Assembly: GCF_046630445.1 (NCBI RefSeq)
Contig: NC_092338.1
Span: 205,857,501-205,921,500 of the forward strand
Length of the DNA stretch: 64,000 nucleotides
DNA from: Rutidosis leptorrhynchoides
Taxonomy: Eukaryota > Streptophyta > Magnoliopsida > Asterales > Asteraceae
Direction of reading: 5' to 3'
The notes under the pieces are model-generated. The model saw only the letters and a list, made by a program, of their open reading frames with translations, did no database searches and was not told where the DNA came from. The position numbers were made by a program, and so were the translations under genes. This document shows, one piece after another, positions 29,789-44,957 of the stretch (position 1 is the first letter of the stretch; every line of letters starts with the position of its first letter).

Positions 29789-31423
29789 TGTAAAGACCCC
29801 TCCTAATCCATAAGAATGAATACAATAACATTTGGTTACATTACGAGGTACTTGACCTCTATAAGATACATTTTACAAACATTGCATTCGTTTTTAAAAG
29901 ACAAACTTTCTTTACATCGAAAGTTGATGGCATGCATACCATTTCATAATATATCCAACTATAATTGACTTAATAATAATCTTGATGAACTCAACGACTC
30001 GAATGCAACGTCTTTCGAAATATGCCATGAATGACTCCAAGTAATATCCTTAAAATGATCTAATGCACAGCGAAAGATTTCTTTAATACCTGAGAATAAA
30101 CATGCTTTAAAGTGTCAACCAAAAGGTTGGTGAGTTCATTAGTTTATCATAAATAATTATTTCATAATTTTAATAGACCACAAGATTTCATATTTCAATA
30201 TACATCCCACACATAGAGATAAAAATCATTCATATGGTGAATACCTGGTAACCGATGTTAACAAGATACATATAGAATATCCCCTATCATTCCGGGACTC
30301 CCTTCGGACATGATAAATTCGAAGTATAAAGCATCCGGTACTTTGGATGGGGCTTATTGGGCCCAATAGATCTATCTTTAGGATTCTCGTCAATTAGGGT
30401 GTCTTTTCCCTAATTCTTAGATTACCATACTAAAAAGGGGCATATTCGGTTTAATAATCCAGCCATAGAATGTAGTTTTCGATTACTTGTGTCTATTTCG
30501 TAAAACATTTATAAAAGCAGCGCATGTATTCTCAGTCCCAAAAATATATATTGTGAAAGCATTTAAAAAGGGAGCAAATGAAACTCACAATACTGTATTT
30601 TGTAGTAAAAATACATATGACGGCATTGAACAAGTGTAGGGTTGGCCTCGGATTCACGAACCTATATTGAGTATGTATATTAACAAATATAATTAACATG
30701 TAATAATGATCAAACTAGTTTATATATAATACTTGTTTAATTTAGTAATATATTTGTCATTTCAAGATTATATATATATTTATTTTGTATATTAATATTT
30801 ATACATATCGTTATAATAATAAATATATCTGTCTATATAATTAGTATTATTTTGTTAAATCAATTTGTTATATGTAAATATTTATGTAATTAATGTTATT
30901 ATGTTTGTAGTAATAATAATAATGTAATAATAATAATATTAATGATAATAGTAATGATAATAAAATTAATGTAAATAAAATTATATATAAAAATCATGTT
31001 AATGAAAATAATAATAATAATAATAATAACAATAACTACCTCATAAGCTTTTCCAAAAACAAAATGCCCCAGACAGGGTTCGAACCCGCGACGTCCCGCT
31101 AACTCGATAACATCCTTAACCATTCTTTCATTTCTAATTTCCTAGTATAATACGGATCCAAATTGTTTTATCCCACAATTTATTTTTTTTTCTTCCTTTT
31201 TACAGAATCCATTTATTTATTCATCATCCTCCTATATTGTTTTGATTATCATCATAATTATCGTATATCATCATCATGATACTGTAACCATTACTATCAT
31301 CAACTCATTATCGACTCATCCATTTAATCACCTTAAATCACAACAGGATTTGTTAAAAACCCACTTATCTTAACCCAATATCCTAAATTAAATGGGCTTC
31401 TCTTTCACCTCCCATTTTATTTA
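29789..31423 (-). repeat. P1 5' LTR, 3' portion only
   Basis: 1635 bp matching the P1 3' LTR from its end (TGTAAAGACC on plus) through the conserved block, AT-rich region and tRNA-like segment to 'cccattttattta' (31411-31423). In the 3' LTR this point corresponds to about 23254. The remaining 5' part of this LTR is missing from here on. Confidence 0.8.
31065..31130 (-). repeat. tRNA-like segment (copy 4)
   Basis: Minus strand: TGAAAGAATGG (31120-31130), D-loop-like TGGTTAAGG, perfect box B GGTTCGAACCC within 31077-31088, then 'tgtctggggca' and T-rich sequence. The best preserved T-arm of the four copies (GCGGG/CCTGT stem with GU pairs). Confidence 0.68.
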
Positions 31424-31781
31424 CAAGAGTACAAGATGCGAAACGCAAAGTACAAGATATTAAATTATACGCAAGGACGTTCGAAAATCTGGAACCGGGA
31501 CATGAACCAACTATCAACGCACGACGCAACGGAGCTAAAATTACAAGTCAATGGAGTACAAGAATATAATATAATATATAATTAATTATATATATATATT
31601 AAAACTCGAGCATCCCACGTTTAAAATGAATTATGACCAGTATTTGACGGCCATGCGATCACATGGCCAGCATGAAGAAAACTCATGCGATCGCATGAGC
31701 CCAGGAGCTTGGCCACATCTATAAATTCAGCAGTTTTTCGGACGAAAAGATGACAATATATTCAATCTCTCTTACTATCAA

Positions 31782-31862
<81 letters not shown>

Positions 31863-33189
31863 ATAATTTTAATTTTAATTTAAGATTAATAATAATAAGG
31901 TTATGTGAGCGAATGTTTTAAGTTTGTAAGTCGAAATTCTGTTCGTGTAACGCTACGCTATTAATACTCATTGTAAGTTATGTTCAACCTTTTTAAATTA
32001 ATGTCTCGTAGGTAAGTTATTATTATGCTTATTTAAATTGAAGTAATCGTGATGTTGGGCTAAATATTAAAGACGGGGTTATTGGGCTTTGGACCATAAT
32101 TGGGGTTTGGACAAAAGACCGACACTTGTGAAAATTGGACTATGGACTATTAATGGGCTTTATATTTGTGTAACTGAATGATAGTTCATTAATTTAATAT
32201 AGAGATTTACAATTTAACGTATCTATAAATAACCACATACACTCGATCGGACACGATGGGCGGGATATTTATAAATACTAATAATCGTTCATTTTACCGG
32301 ACATGGAGATAGATTAATAGTTAATGGACTCATTAAAATAGGAGTGGATTACATTCAAGGGTAATTGGTGTAATTGTTAACAAAGTATTAAAACCTTGGG
32401 TTACACGCAGTTGATATCCTGGTGTAATTATTAAACAAAGTATAAAGACCTTGTTATAGTTTAAGTCCCTAATTAGTTGGAATATTTAACTTCGAGTATA
32501 AGGATAATTTGACGAGTGATGTGTGCGAGGCGTACTAGGAAATAGTTATATATTTATTAGGAAAAACTATTAAATATGATACAATTTTACACAAGTTATT
32601 TATTAATTTATAGAATGGATATACCTAAACCTTGCTACAACACTTATAGGCAGTGTACCTAATCGTACAGTAGTGTAGTTTTTATTAAGTATGGTTCATT
32701 CTACAGAGAGACTTTATACAAGCTTAACGCTATATAATTGTAAAAATACAAAAATATATATAAGTAATATTATTATTATAAAGGGGGGTTTTTACCGTTT
32801 AATGACCGGTTTGTCGATTTTTAAAACTTTAGTCGCAGTTAAAACCTAATGTAAAATATTAAAAATAAATATAACTTAATTTAAAGCGTAAAGTAAATAA
32901 CGATAATGAAATTGCGATAAATAAAAGTGCGATAAAATAAAATTGCGATAATTAAAGAGTACGATAATTAAAAATGCAATTAAATAAAATGACAATAAAT
33001 AAAAGTGCGATAATTAAAAGTGCAATTAAATATGAAATATATAAATTATGCTTATTTAAACTTCCGTAATCATGATGTTTGACGTGTTGTTTTTAGTTTA
33101 TTCCCATGGGTTAATTGTTCTTTGTCCTGGATTATTCAATATGTCCATACGGATTTGTCCATAATAGTCCATCAGTCATAATCATAAAA
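31424..33189 (-). mobile_element. Inverted, permuted piece of the D-family LTR
   Basis: Minus-strand homologue of the D LTR (33190-35286) with a changed order. Read on the minus strand it has the D LTR's distal part (33189 down to 32517, ending with the LTR end ACATCA at 32517) joined directly to the D LTR's first part (32516 down to 31424). Includes palindromes at 31649-31668 and 31682-31699 and (AT)n 31785-31859. No coding region. D appears to be inserted at its right edge. Confidence 0.65.
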
Positions 33190-35286
<2,097 letters not shown>

Positions 35287-35294
35287 AGTATTTT

Positions 35295-35312
35295 TGACGC
35301 CGCTGTCGGGGA
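35295..35312 (+). promoter_or_regulatory. D primer-binding site (tRNA-Asp type)
   Basis: TGACGCCGCTGTCGGGGA, 15 of 18 matches to the complement of the plant tRNA-Asp 3' end. Supports Athila/Tat lineage and plus orientation, in agreement with the gag gene. Confidence 0.82.
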
Positions 35313-35842
35313 ACGCCAAAGCGAAACGCTATAAAAAAAGATTTTTATTAAGCTTTAATTCATTTTTTATAAAAATATGTTTTATATAATACAATCAAAA
35401 ATATAAAAGAAAAAGAAAAATATATATCTATATTTTTAAGTTTAGTTAAATTTAATAAGTTTATATTTCTAATTATTGTGAAAAGTTATAAAAAACTAAT
35501 AAGTAAATTTTTCTTATTTATAAGTTTTATATAAATATTTTACAAAAATATAAAATTGAAAAAAAATAATAATAAATAAGTAAAAAGAATCGGGCCTGGT
35601 ACTGTAGCAGCCCAATTTGTGATCCAAAATTCAGGCCTATGCGATCGCATGAACCGGAAGCTTCAAATCCATGCGACCGCATGGCTCTGTCTGACACGCC
35701 TGAAACCTTGCTGGTACGGATTAGGGTTAGTATAATTTAATTATTATTATTATTATTAAACCCTAATTAGGGTTAATTATTATATTAATTAGTTTTAGTT
35801 TTATTTATTTTGTATTTTTAAGTTATAATTAGTTTTATTAAT
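35313..35842 (+). other. D leader, first part
   Basis: Noncoding, A/T-rich. Contains a diverged palindrome pair near 35637-35684. Ends at TTAAT (35838-35842), the target duplicated by A; the leader resumes at 52637. Confidence 0.7.
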
Positions 35843-37854
35843 TGTAACATCCCAACCCGTTAACCAACCAAATACGCGTAAAATTTTTTTTTTTGTATAC
35901 TCAGTGTAGTGCGCGGCGCGCACCACCCTCTGTGCGCGGCGCGCACAGAGGCCTGGACAGTTCTGATCAATTTGTTCGTTTCACGCGAAAAGATCTTCGA
36001 CTTCCCGACACAATTAGACCAAACGGTTTTCACAACACATTATAATAAGTAAAACTAACACGTTTTGATAATAAACAAGTTTTACGACACCGGGCCCACA
36101 TCGGCCCGTTTTACGAGTTAAGTACGAAGTACAATTTTCGACCCCAGTTTCTAACACAAAATAAAAGCCGAGCATGGCGATTGGGGATACGCTACCCAAT
36201 CCTAATCTAAATCCAAAGCAAGTCCACTAATCCCCGCGCTCACCCGAGCCACCATCTCCAAAGCAAATCTATAAAAAAGGTAAACAACGAGAGGGTAAGC
36301 TAACGCTTAGTGAATGCAATAATTATACATATACATATATAATATACCTACTTGCATACACTTACACAAATACCTCATACACGCTAGCAAGTTACATAGC
36401 ATACCTTCGCAAGTATAACTCTAAATTCTTCAAGACCACAAGCTAGCACCACAACAACATATATATAACTCGAATAATATAAAATGTTACACTACAACAC
36501 GTCATCATGGTTAACCGATTACACAAGGGAATGGTACTTCGAATTTCCCACTGGTATTCATAACAACCGTTAGTGTAAAACAAAATATATCACTAATCCC
36601 TAGGCCATTCGGATAACGAAATATCCGTTCAAAGCAATCGTTAGTGTACAACGAAATATATCACTAACTCTTGGTCGGATTGGACAACGAAATATCCGTT
36701 CAAAGCAATCGTTAGTGTACAACGGAATATATCACTAACTCTTGGCGGTTTGGACAATGAAATGTCCATCGTTAGTGTACAACAAAATATATCACTAACT
36801 CTTGGGCAATTTGGACAATGAAATATCCATCGTTAGTGTACAACGAAATATATCACTAACTTTGGTGGTATAGACAACGCATACCCGGCCCCTCCCCCGC
36901 CCTACAAATAGATACATTATATACGCACATGTATAATCATTCCACTCACCTTGTCGCCTTGATGAAATGCTACCGAATAATCCGCAACTCGCCTATGAAA
37001 TGTACCTATTCCATCATCACAATTACAACAACACACTTAGAGTGGATTTACAAACCAACTCAATTCGACCCTTAGTGCAAATTCGACCAATTGCACTTAC
37101 AAACCCAAAACGCGCCCAAAATAACCAATAATCACTAACACAAGTGAAAATGGTCTTATTATGCCAATTGAACCCAATCTTAAGTGTTAAACACTTATCA
37201 TTCTCAAAATCAACCAAAACCCCAATTTTGACTCATTTCCAAAATTAGTCTTTCAAATACACAAAATGGGTTCTAACACTTCCATAATCACAAATCCTAG
37301 TGATTAAACCCAAATACAAGTCCTAATCATGGCCAATTTGTTCACCAACCCAAAATCCACCAACAACAACCAATAACCCGATTACTTGCATCAATAAACT
37401 CACTTCATGAGTTTAAATGGGTTTCCTAACAATTTTAAGTTCAAACTCTAACTCGAGTACCAAAATCAACCAATGAAATTCGGAGTTTGAACTTACCGAA
37501 ACTACCACAATGTAGCCGTGAACGAGATGAACAACTTTAAAACCCGAGCTTTGGTGAGAATCCAACTCCTTCTTCCCCAAATGAAGCTTTATCTCTCTAA
37601 ACTCTTCTCTCGCTAGGGTTTGGAGATAAGAGTGATGAATGGATGTGAAATTGATCCACAATTGGATCCAAACCAGTTGATATGGCCACAGATCCGACCC
37701 CAAGTGAAATGACCAAAATTCCCATCATTAAACTCAAAAAGCAGAAAAACAGAATCCTGTAACTGGCAGTGTGCGCGGCGCGCTCACTTAGTGGTGCGCG
37801 GCGCGCACAGTGGTCTGAGCAGTTGATATGTACCATGAATATTTGGGTGTTACA
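35843..37854 (-). repeat. A 3' LTR
   Basis: 2012 bp. Has a palindromic GC-rich pair near its outer end (35910-35948, core GCGCGGCGCGC) and another near its inner end (37770-37808). Five tandem repeats of about 50-70 bp lie at 36566-36868 (core 'cgttagtgtacaacgaaata'). Minus-strand frames at 37413-37866 are LTR sequence, not genes. Differs from the other LTR by two indels: one extra palindrome copy here, and about 60 bp missing near 37823. Confidence 0.92.
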
Positions 37855-38023
37855 ACACACCCCCACTTAGAATCGATCACGTCCTCGTGATCCTCGTCAC
37901 TTAATCGTCCGGATCTACACTCCACGTTCCTCAACATAAGTTACAAATTCGATCTCCACCACATTACGCATTAATCCGAAGATTATTCCAATAACTAAAA
38001 ACACACTTGTATGCGTTCCGAAA

Positions 38024-40077
38024 TGTAACAACCCAAACCAACCCTCGACCAAACCACGCGAAAATACAAAATAAAAAAAAAATCTGTGCAGCATACCCGC
38101 GCGGCGCGCCAGGTAGGGGCGCGCCGCGCCAAAGTGGACTGTCCGGAAAGTGTTTAAATGCGAAAAAGATTGACTAGTTCCCGACACTTTTAGACGAAAC
38201 GCTTTTTACCATACGTCCAAATATGTAAAACTATCATGTTAAAAACATAAAATCAATGTTTTACAAGCGGGGCCCACACGACCCAAATTACAAGTTTAGT
38301 ACAAGTTAAGAGTTTCGACCACCAAAAAGTTTAAGTTCCAAACTACACGATGAGCATGGCGTTTGGGATTAAACTACCCAACTATCGGTCAAACTCCAAG
38401 AGCTACTAAAGCCAAAAGCGTCCCCTAGCATCAAGCGGGATCTCTAGTCCAAAACGATGCCCTTACCCTTGTCCAAAATCGAACCTATAAAATGGTAAAC
38501 AACGAGAGGGTAAGCAAAGCTTAGTGAATGCAATAATTACACGAATACATATATAATTATACCTACTTGCATACACTTACACACCAAACCGCAAACACGC
38601 TAGCATACACATTTAGCTTATCGTCACAATAACAAGCTATAAATCTCCAATACCACAAGCTAGCATAATAACCGCATATGAATATAACTCGAATAATATA
38701 ATATGCTTACAACACAAATAACCATGGTTAACCAATAGTACAAGGGAACGACGCTCGCGAAAACGTCATCGGTGTTCACAACATCCGTTAGGGCACTTAA
38801 CACCTCGCACCACTAACCCCTAGGGTGGCACCCTAACACCTCGACATATCACCCCGAGTGGCATCTTAACACCTCGATGCATCACTCATTAATTTACGGA
38901 GTGGTGTCTTAACACTTCGACACTACACTCCTAGGTGGCATCTTAACACCTCGATGCTACACCCGAGTGGCATCTTAACACCTCGATGCTACACTCTTCA
39001 CGTGAAACATGGTGTCTTAGCACCTCGACACTACACATTTCAAGCTACAACAAATAGATACATTATATACATACGCATATAATTATTCCACTCACTTCAA
39101 AGTCTTGTGAAAAGATACCCGAGCTTGCAAGACCTCAAAGTAACGTACCTATCATATTATACACATCATCAATCGCAAACTCAAGTCGGTTAACCAAACC
39201 CTTTCACCATTCTAAGCCATTTTGACCCAAGGTGAAATTTCAACCCATTTGCACCCTTAACCCTAAATTGGGTCAACACACACTAAAACCCTAATCATTC
39301 GTCAAGATGGGTTTAAAACACACTTAGGTCACAAGGCTAACTCGTTTTCATACTTGCTAGGCCACTTAGGTCATTAAAGACTCATTTGACCCATTTCAAA
39401 GTCAACACACCCATTTGGGTCATCCATACCCAATAACACCCATTTACATATTATAAAAGTGTTCTAGCCACCAACTAACCAAATTTAAGACTCAAAAGTC
39501 CAATTAACACATTCAAACCCTAGGTTAGTCATCAATGAGTCTTCATAACCCATAATCACCCAAAATCCCCAAAATACTAACAAAATGGGTCTTTGGTTCA
39601 TCACTAGCTCAAAACCTAACCCTTAAAGCAATTAAAGTAAGAAATTGGGTTTTATAACTTACCAACACAATCACCACGTAGCTATCGACTAGTTAAACGA
39701 CTTTAAAACTTGCACCAAGACCCGATTCAACCTCTTTCACCCTTTAATGGAGCTTTCTCTCTCAAGGATTGCACTCTCTCTCTCTAGAGTTTAATTGCAG
39801 AAGATAAGGTTGTTGAGAATGGAGTGAATGAAGCTCCAAAACTGATCCAAGGTATTAAATTCGGGCTCCAATGTGTTTTGACCAAAATGCCCTCAAAATA
39901 TCTATTTTAAAAGAAGAGGAGAATCTGTCGCAGACAGATGGCGCGGCGCGCCACCAGGCCGAGCGGCGCGCGACACCTTCAGTTCAGCTTCTTTCTTGCT
40001 TTTAAATATATAACCAAAACCCCGTTTCAAGTATCGAACATTACACTTATATACACTACAAATACTCGGGTCTTACA
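38024..40077 (-). repeat. B 3' LTR
   Basis: 2054 bp. GC-rich palindromic pairs at 38098-38130 and 39940-39975. Degenerate tandem units with 'ggcatcttaacacctcgatg' at about 38790-39035. Shares with the A LTR the blocks 'acaacgagagggtaagc' and 'cttagtgaatgcaataatta'. Confidence 0.93.
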
Positions 40078-40089
40078 ACTCTCCCCCAC

Positions 40090-43000
40090 TTATTCAGATT
40101 GCGTCCTCGCAATCCAAGCCACATGACACGAGGCAAGATAAACTAACACGAACTCTTCGGGCTCCCAAGTGAACTCGAAACCTTTACTTCGCTGCCATTG
40201 AACCTTGAAAGTTCTCACCTCTTTATTCCTCAACATTTTCACCTTCTCGTCAAGGATAGCAATCGGTTCCTCGACATATTCTAACTTGTTGTTTAGCTCA
40301 ATCTCGTCTAAAGGCATCCATGAGGAATCATCCGCAAGACACTTACGGAGGTGGGAAACATGAAATGTATTATGGATCCCCACAAGCTCTTCGGGTAATT
40401 CCAATCGATATGCAACTTCACCAACACGAGCTAAAACCTTGAACGGCCCAATAATCCGAGGAGCTAACTTTCCCCGTTTTCGAAATCGAATAATACCCTT
40501 CCATGGCGAAACCTTAAGCATCACCATATTGCCTTCTTGGAACTCAATCAATCGCCTACGTCTATCGGCATAAGACTTTTGCCTATCTTAAGCCTTCTTC
40601 AAATGTTCCCGAATCAAATCGATCTTGCTATTAGTCTCTAAAACCAAATCGGTACTCCCGATCTCTCTTTGACCCACTTCTCCCCAACAAACGGGAGTTC
40701 GACACCTACGCCCATAAAGCATTTCATAAGGTGGCATCCCGATACTAGTATGATAACTATTATTGTACGAGAATTCCACCAAAGGCAAGTGCTCATCCCA
40801 ACTACCACCAAAATCGATAATACACGCCCGTAACATATCTTCCAAAGTTTGATTCGTACGTTCGGTTTGACCGTCCGTTTGAGGATGATACGCCGTACTC
40901 AACTTCAATTGCGTACCCATATCTTCATGAAACTTTTCCCAAAACCGAGATGTAAAACGGGTATCTCGATCCGAAATAATAGATATAGGAACCCCATGTC
41001 GCGAGACCACTTCCTTGATAAACAACTTAGCCAAGGCCTCCGACGATATCTCTTCTTTTATGGGAAGAAACAAAGCGCTTTTTGTCAATCGGTCAACTAT
41101 AACCCAAACCGAATCGAATTGGGTTCTCGCCGTTTTAGGTAACTTTGTAATGAAATCCATGGTAATGTGTTCCCATTTCCATTTCGGGATTTCTAACGGT
41201 TGCAACTTACCATACGGATTTTGGTGTTCGGCTTTTACTTGTAAACACGTGACGCATTGCTCGACATACTTCACAACATCACATTTCATGCCCGGCCACC
41301 AATAATCTTTCTTCAAGTCATGATACATTTTTGTCGCGCCCGGATGAATGGAATATTTTGACTTATGTGCTTCATCAAGTAGCACCCGTCGGTAATCACC
41401 CACCTTAGGCACCCACACCCTTCCTTGAAAAGACAACAAACCACGCGGGCCCATAGTAATGAACTCCGATTGGCCCACGATTTGTTCCACATGCTTCTTG
41501 TGAACGTAAGCCTCTATTTGAATCTCGCCAAGCTTCTCAAGAAAATCGTTGAAAATAATCAAACGTAACGACCCCACTTTTATCGCCGGATGTTGAATCT
41601 TTCGACTCAACGCATCCGAGACAACATTCTCCTTACCCGGATGATAAAGTATTTCACAATCGTAGTCTTTCACCACATCCATCCACCTACGTTGGCGATA
41701 ATTCAAATCTCGTTGATTAAAGAGATGTTTCAAACTCTTATGATCCGAATAAATCGTACACTTGACACCATACAAGTAATGGCTCCAAATTTTCAACACA
41801 TGCACAACCGCCGCCAACTCAAGATCATGAGTCGGATATCTCGTTTCGTGTTCCTTTAATTGTCGAGAGGCATAAGCGATGACTTTACCTCTTTGCATCA
41901 GAACACACCCGAGCCCATTTAGCGATGCATCACAATAAACCGTCATATCTTCCACACCTTCCGGTAATACTAACACCGGGGCTTGACACAACTTCTCTTT
42001 TAACAATTGAAAAGCAATTTCTTGCTCGCTCTCCCAATTAAACTTAGCATTCTTTCTCGTCAACTTCGTTAATGGAGAAGCAATCTTAGAAAAGTCTTGG
42101 ATAAATCGACGATAATAACCGACCAATCCGAGGAAACTTCGGATTTCCGTAGGCGTAGTCAGTCGTCCCCAACTCTTCACCGTCTCTATCTTCCCCGGAT
42201 CTACTTGAATACCGTCTTTGTTCACAATATGACCAAGGAATTGGACTTCCCTTAGCCAAAATTCACATTTGGAGAACTTAGCATACAACTTCTCCTTTCA
42301 TAAGGTCTTCAATACTTCACGCAAATGACGTTCATGTTCGTTCATACTTTTCGAAAAGACTAGTATGTCGTCGATGAACACTATTACCGACTTGTCCAAC
42401 ATTGGTTGGCACACTCGGTTCATAAGATCCATGAATGCCGCCGGTGCATTCGTAAGACCAAAAGGCATCACCACAAACTTAAAATGCCCATACCGCGTTC
42501 TAAAAGCCGTTTTCTCAATGTCTTCCTCACGGACCCGCATTTGGTGATAGCCGGACCGTAGGTCGATCTTAGAGAAATACGTTGCACCTTGAAGTTGATC
42601 AAATAAATCATCAATCCTAGGTAATGGATAACAATTCTTGATCGTCACTTTATTCAACTCACGGTAATCAATGCACATACGCATACTACCATCTTTCTTC
42701 TTCACAAATAACACTGGAGCGCCCCACGGTGAAGCACTCGGTCGAATAAAACTCTTCTCGAGCAATTCTTGAATTTGATTTAACAACTCTTGCATCTCCG
42801 TTGGCGCTAAATGATAAGGAGTTTTAGCAATGGGGGTAGCCCCCGGAACCAACTCGATGCGAAATTCAACTTGTCTTTTCGCCGGAATACCCGGTAACTC
42901 ATCCGGAAAAACATCTTCAAACTCATTAACCACCGGAATTTCACGAATAGGTGGTGGCTCATTACGAGTATCAATAACATGAGCAAGGAAAGCCATGCCA

Positions 43001-44574
43001 CCGGTAACAACATGACGACGTGCCCGTGCAAAAGTGCATATCGGCACCGGTTTCCTCCGCCTATCACCATGAATAACCAACTCTCCCCCACTTGGGGTCT
43101 TCACACGAATAAACTTATCATGGCATGCAATATCGGCTCTATAACGATCGAGCCAATCCATACCAACGACAATATCAAAGTCGCCCATGATCATGGGAAT
43201 AAGATCAATTTTAAAGGTTTCAGCACCAAAAACAACATCACAATTTTCACACACGTCAACCACTAGCACCGTCTTGCCGTTCGCTATTTCAACTTCTACC
43301 GGACGACTTAACTTAGCTAACGGTCTATAAAGTTTAGGCACAAATCTAGGAGACACGAACAACAAATTTGCACCGCTATCAAAAAGAATCCTCGCCGGAT
43401 TAGAATTAACCATGAAAGTACCTGAGACAACTTCGTTCGATTGTTTGGCTTCATCATTAGTCATCAAGTAGTTGCGACCCCTAGCCGTACCCGCCGCCTT
43501 CTCTAACCGCTTCACATTATCATTTCGCAAATCGGGACACTCCGGCTTCTTATGCCCCTCTTTGCCGCAATTAAAACAAGTGACTTTGTTTCCGGAAGAT
43601 GGTTTCGGACACTCACGAGCCATATGACCCGGTTGCCCACAATTGTAGCACGCATAAGAAAACCCGTCGGTAGTGCCCTTCTTCGCACTGTTGACACTTT
43701 CGGCCCCCCTCTTGCTCTTGCTCTTGCTCTTCTTGCTTGAGGCGTTAGAGTAACTAGAACCTTCAAACTTTCTTTTGGAAAACATGATATCACTCTTTCT
43801 TGGAACCTCCGACTCAAAACCCCGAGCCAACTCGAACAATTCATCAAAAGACTTAGCCATACCCCGACTAATCTTCCCCTTGTACCCATCATTCAAAGTA
43901 CGGTAGAAATCCTTCATGAGCTTATGATCATCACCAACATATTTCGGGCAAAAACGAGTCTTTGTCAAAAATGTAGACTTGAGGGTAACCAAATCCATGG
44001 AACCTTGTTGCAAATGGTGCAAATCGTCCCGAATTCTATCGAGGTCGGAAGAAGTTCGGTATTCTTTGAAAAATTCTTTCTTGAACTCTTCCCATGTCAA
44101 GCCCATACATTGTTCTTCACCATACAAGTTGATTTTATCGTCCCACCACAACTTAGCTTCTTCGCGTAACATGCTAGAACCATACCTCGTATTCTTTTTG
44201 GGAGGACATTCTGCGGTACGGAAAGCTCCCTCAATATAGGAGATCCAACATGTACTTTTTAAAGGATCCCGCACCCCATTAAACATTGGAGGTTGAGCAT
44301 CCTTGAAGTTCTTGTAGTGGAAGTCCCGCCTTCCTTCACCTCCTTCACCGCGAGGGTAGATATTCCTAGCGTCAAGGGCCTCTTCGATAGTGGCCTTCAT
44401 TCGTTCATTAATTAGATCGGTTATTTGCTCATCAACCGAATCTTGAAAGACCTTTCGAACGTCCGCAAGAAAATCCATTTTTAACTTCTTAAAGACGGCC
44501 TCGACCTTGGTTGAGAACTCGGCGTCCCCGGTTGTACTTCCGTTATCATGTTCGGGACCGTTTCTCGTCTTCAT
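40090..44574 (-). pseudogene. gag-pol: B gag-pol polyprotein gene, two in-frame stops
   Basis: One frame of 1495 codons from ATG 44574 to the stop at 40090, interrupted by TGA (42298-42300) and TAA (40588-40590); no frameshift. Residues of the first part: Gag with two CCHC knuckles (309-322, 333-346), aspartic protease with D-S-G at 399-401, RT with the catalytic FIDD at 733-736. The first stop falls inside RT, before its end. After it come the RT end, RNase H ('VYCDAS' start), the integrase zinc region ('HPGATKMYH', 'CVTC') and integrase core with 'ISDRD' and '[11 protein letters not shown]'. After the second stop comes the integrase C-terminus with a chromodomain-like 'FEFTWEPEE'. The domain order PR-RT-RH-INT and this tail fit plant chromoviruses, probably Tekay/Del. 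Antisense frames are shadows. Confidence 0.93.
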
Positions 44575-44943
44575 TCTATAAAACGAATTAGGTTAAACCA
44601 CCAAACGGAAGGACAAATTATATATATATATACATACACATACGCCACACTACTCCATCTCGCTCAACAATCGTCGTACATTACTTGTTTGACACGATTT
44701 GCGCCCGTAACAATGGTAGCTAATCATTGTTACGCGAGCACGTCGCATTAACTTGCTAGTACAACGTCCATTTCGCTCGATGCTTGCTAAACATACATAA
44801 CAAATAGCGCATGATTAGTTTACATAAACCTATGCACAAACTAATCCCGATCCGACCCAAGGTCCTACAAGTCCCGCATAGCGCACACACAAAAAGTCTA
44901 AGTCTAGGCGCCTATCTCAAGTCACCTAAATCCCTTAGACCAT

Positions 44944-44955
44944 GCTCTGATACCA
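44944..44955 (-). promoter_or_regulatory. B primer-binding site (initiator tRNA-Met)
   Basis: Minus strand TGGTATCAGAGC, exact, 2 bp from the 5' LTR (44958). Confidence 0.95.
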
Positions 44956-44957
44956 CT

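Noticed and set aside
31065..31130. Functional tRNA gene
   Set aside because: Box A and B are present, but there is no acceptor stem pairing and no credible anticodon arm; the same sequence is repeated at the same LTR position.
37413..38187. Minus-strand frames of 90-96 codons in the A and B LTRs, repeated near 52135-52582 and 44922-45119
   Set aside because: They lie in LTR sequence just inside the boundaries, recur because LTRs are duplicated, and show no domain.
42288..42300. A frameshift between the two large B frames
   Set aside because: The two parts are in the same frame; the break is one TGA codon, and the downstream start is only an internal TTG.
40849..44239. Plus-strand frames opposite B gag-pol
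   Set aside because: Shadows of the minus-strand polyprotein; the same applies to plus-strand frames at 49365-50207 and 56144-60618.
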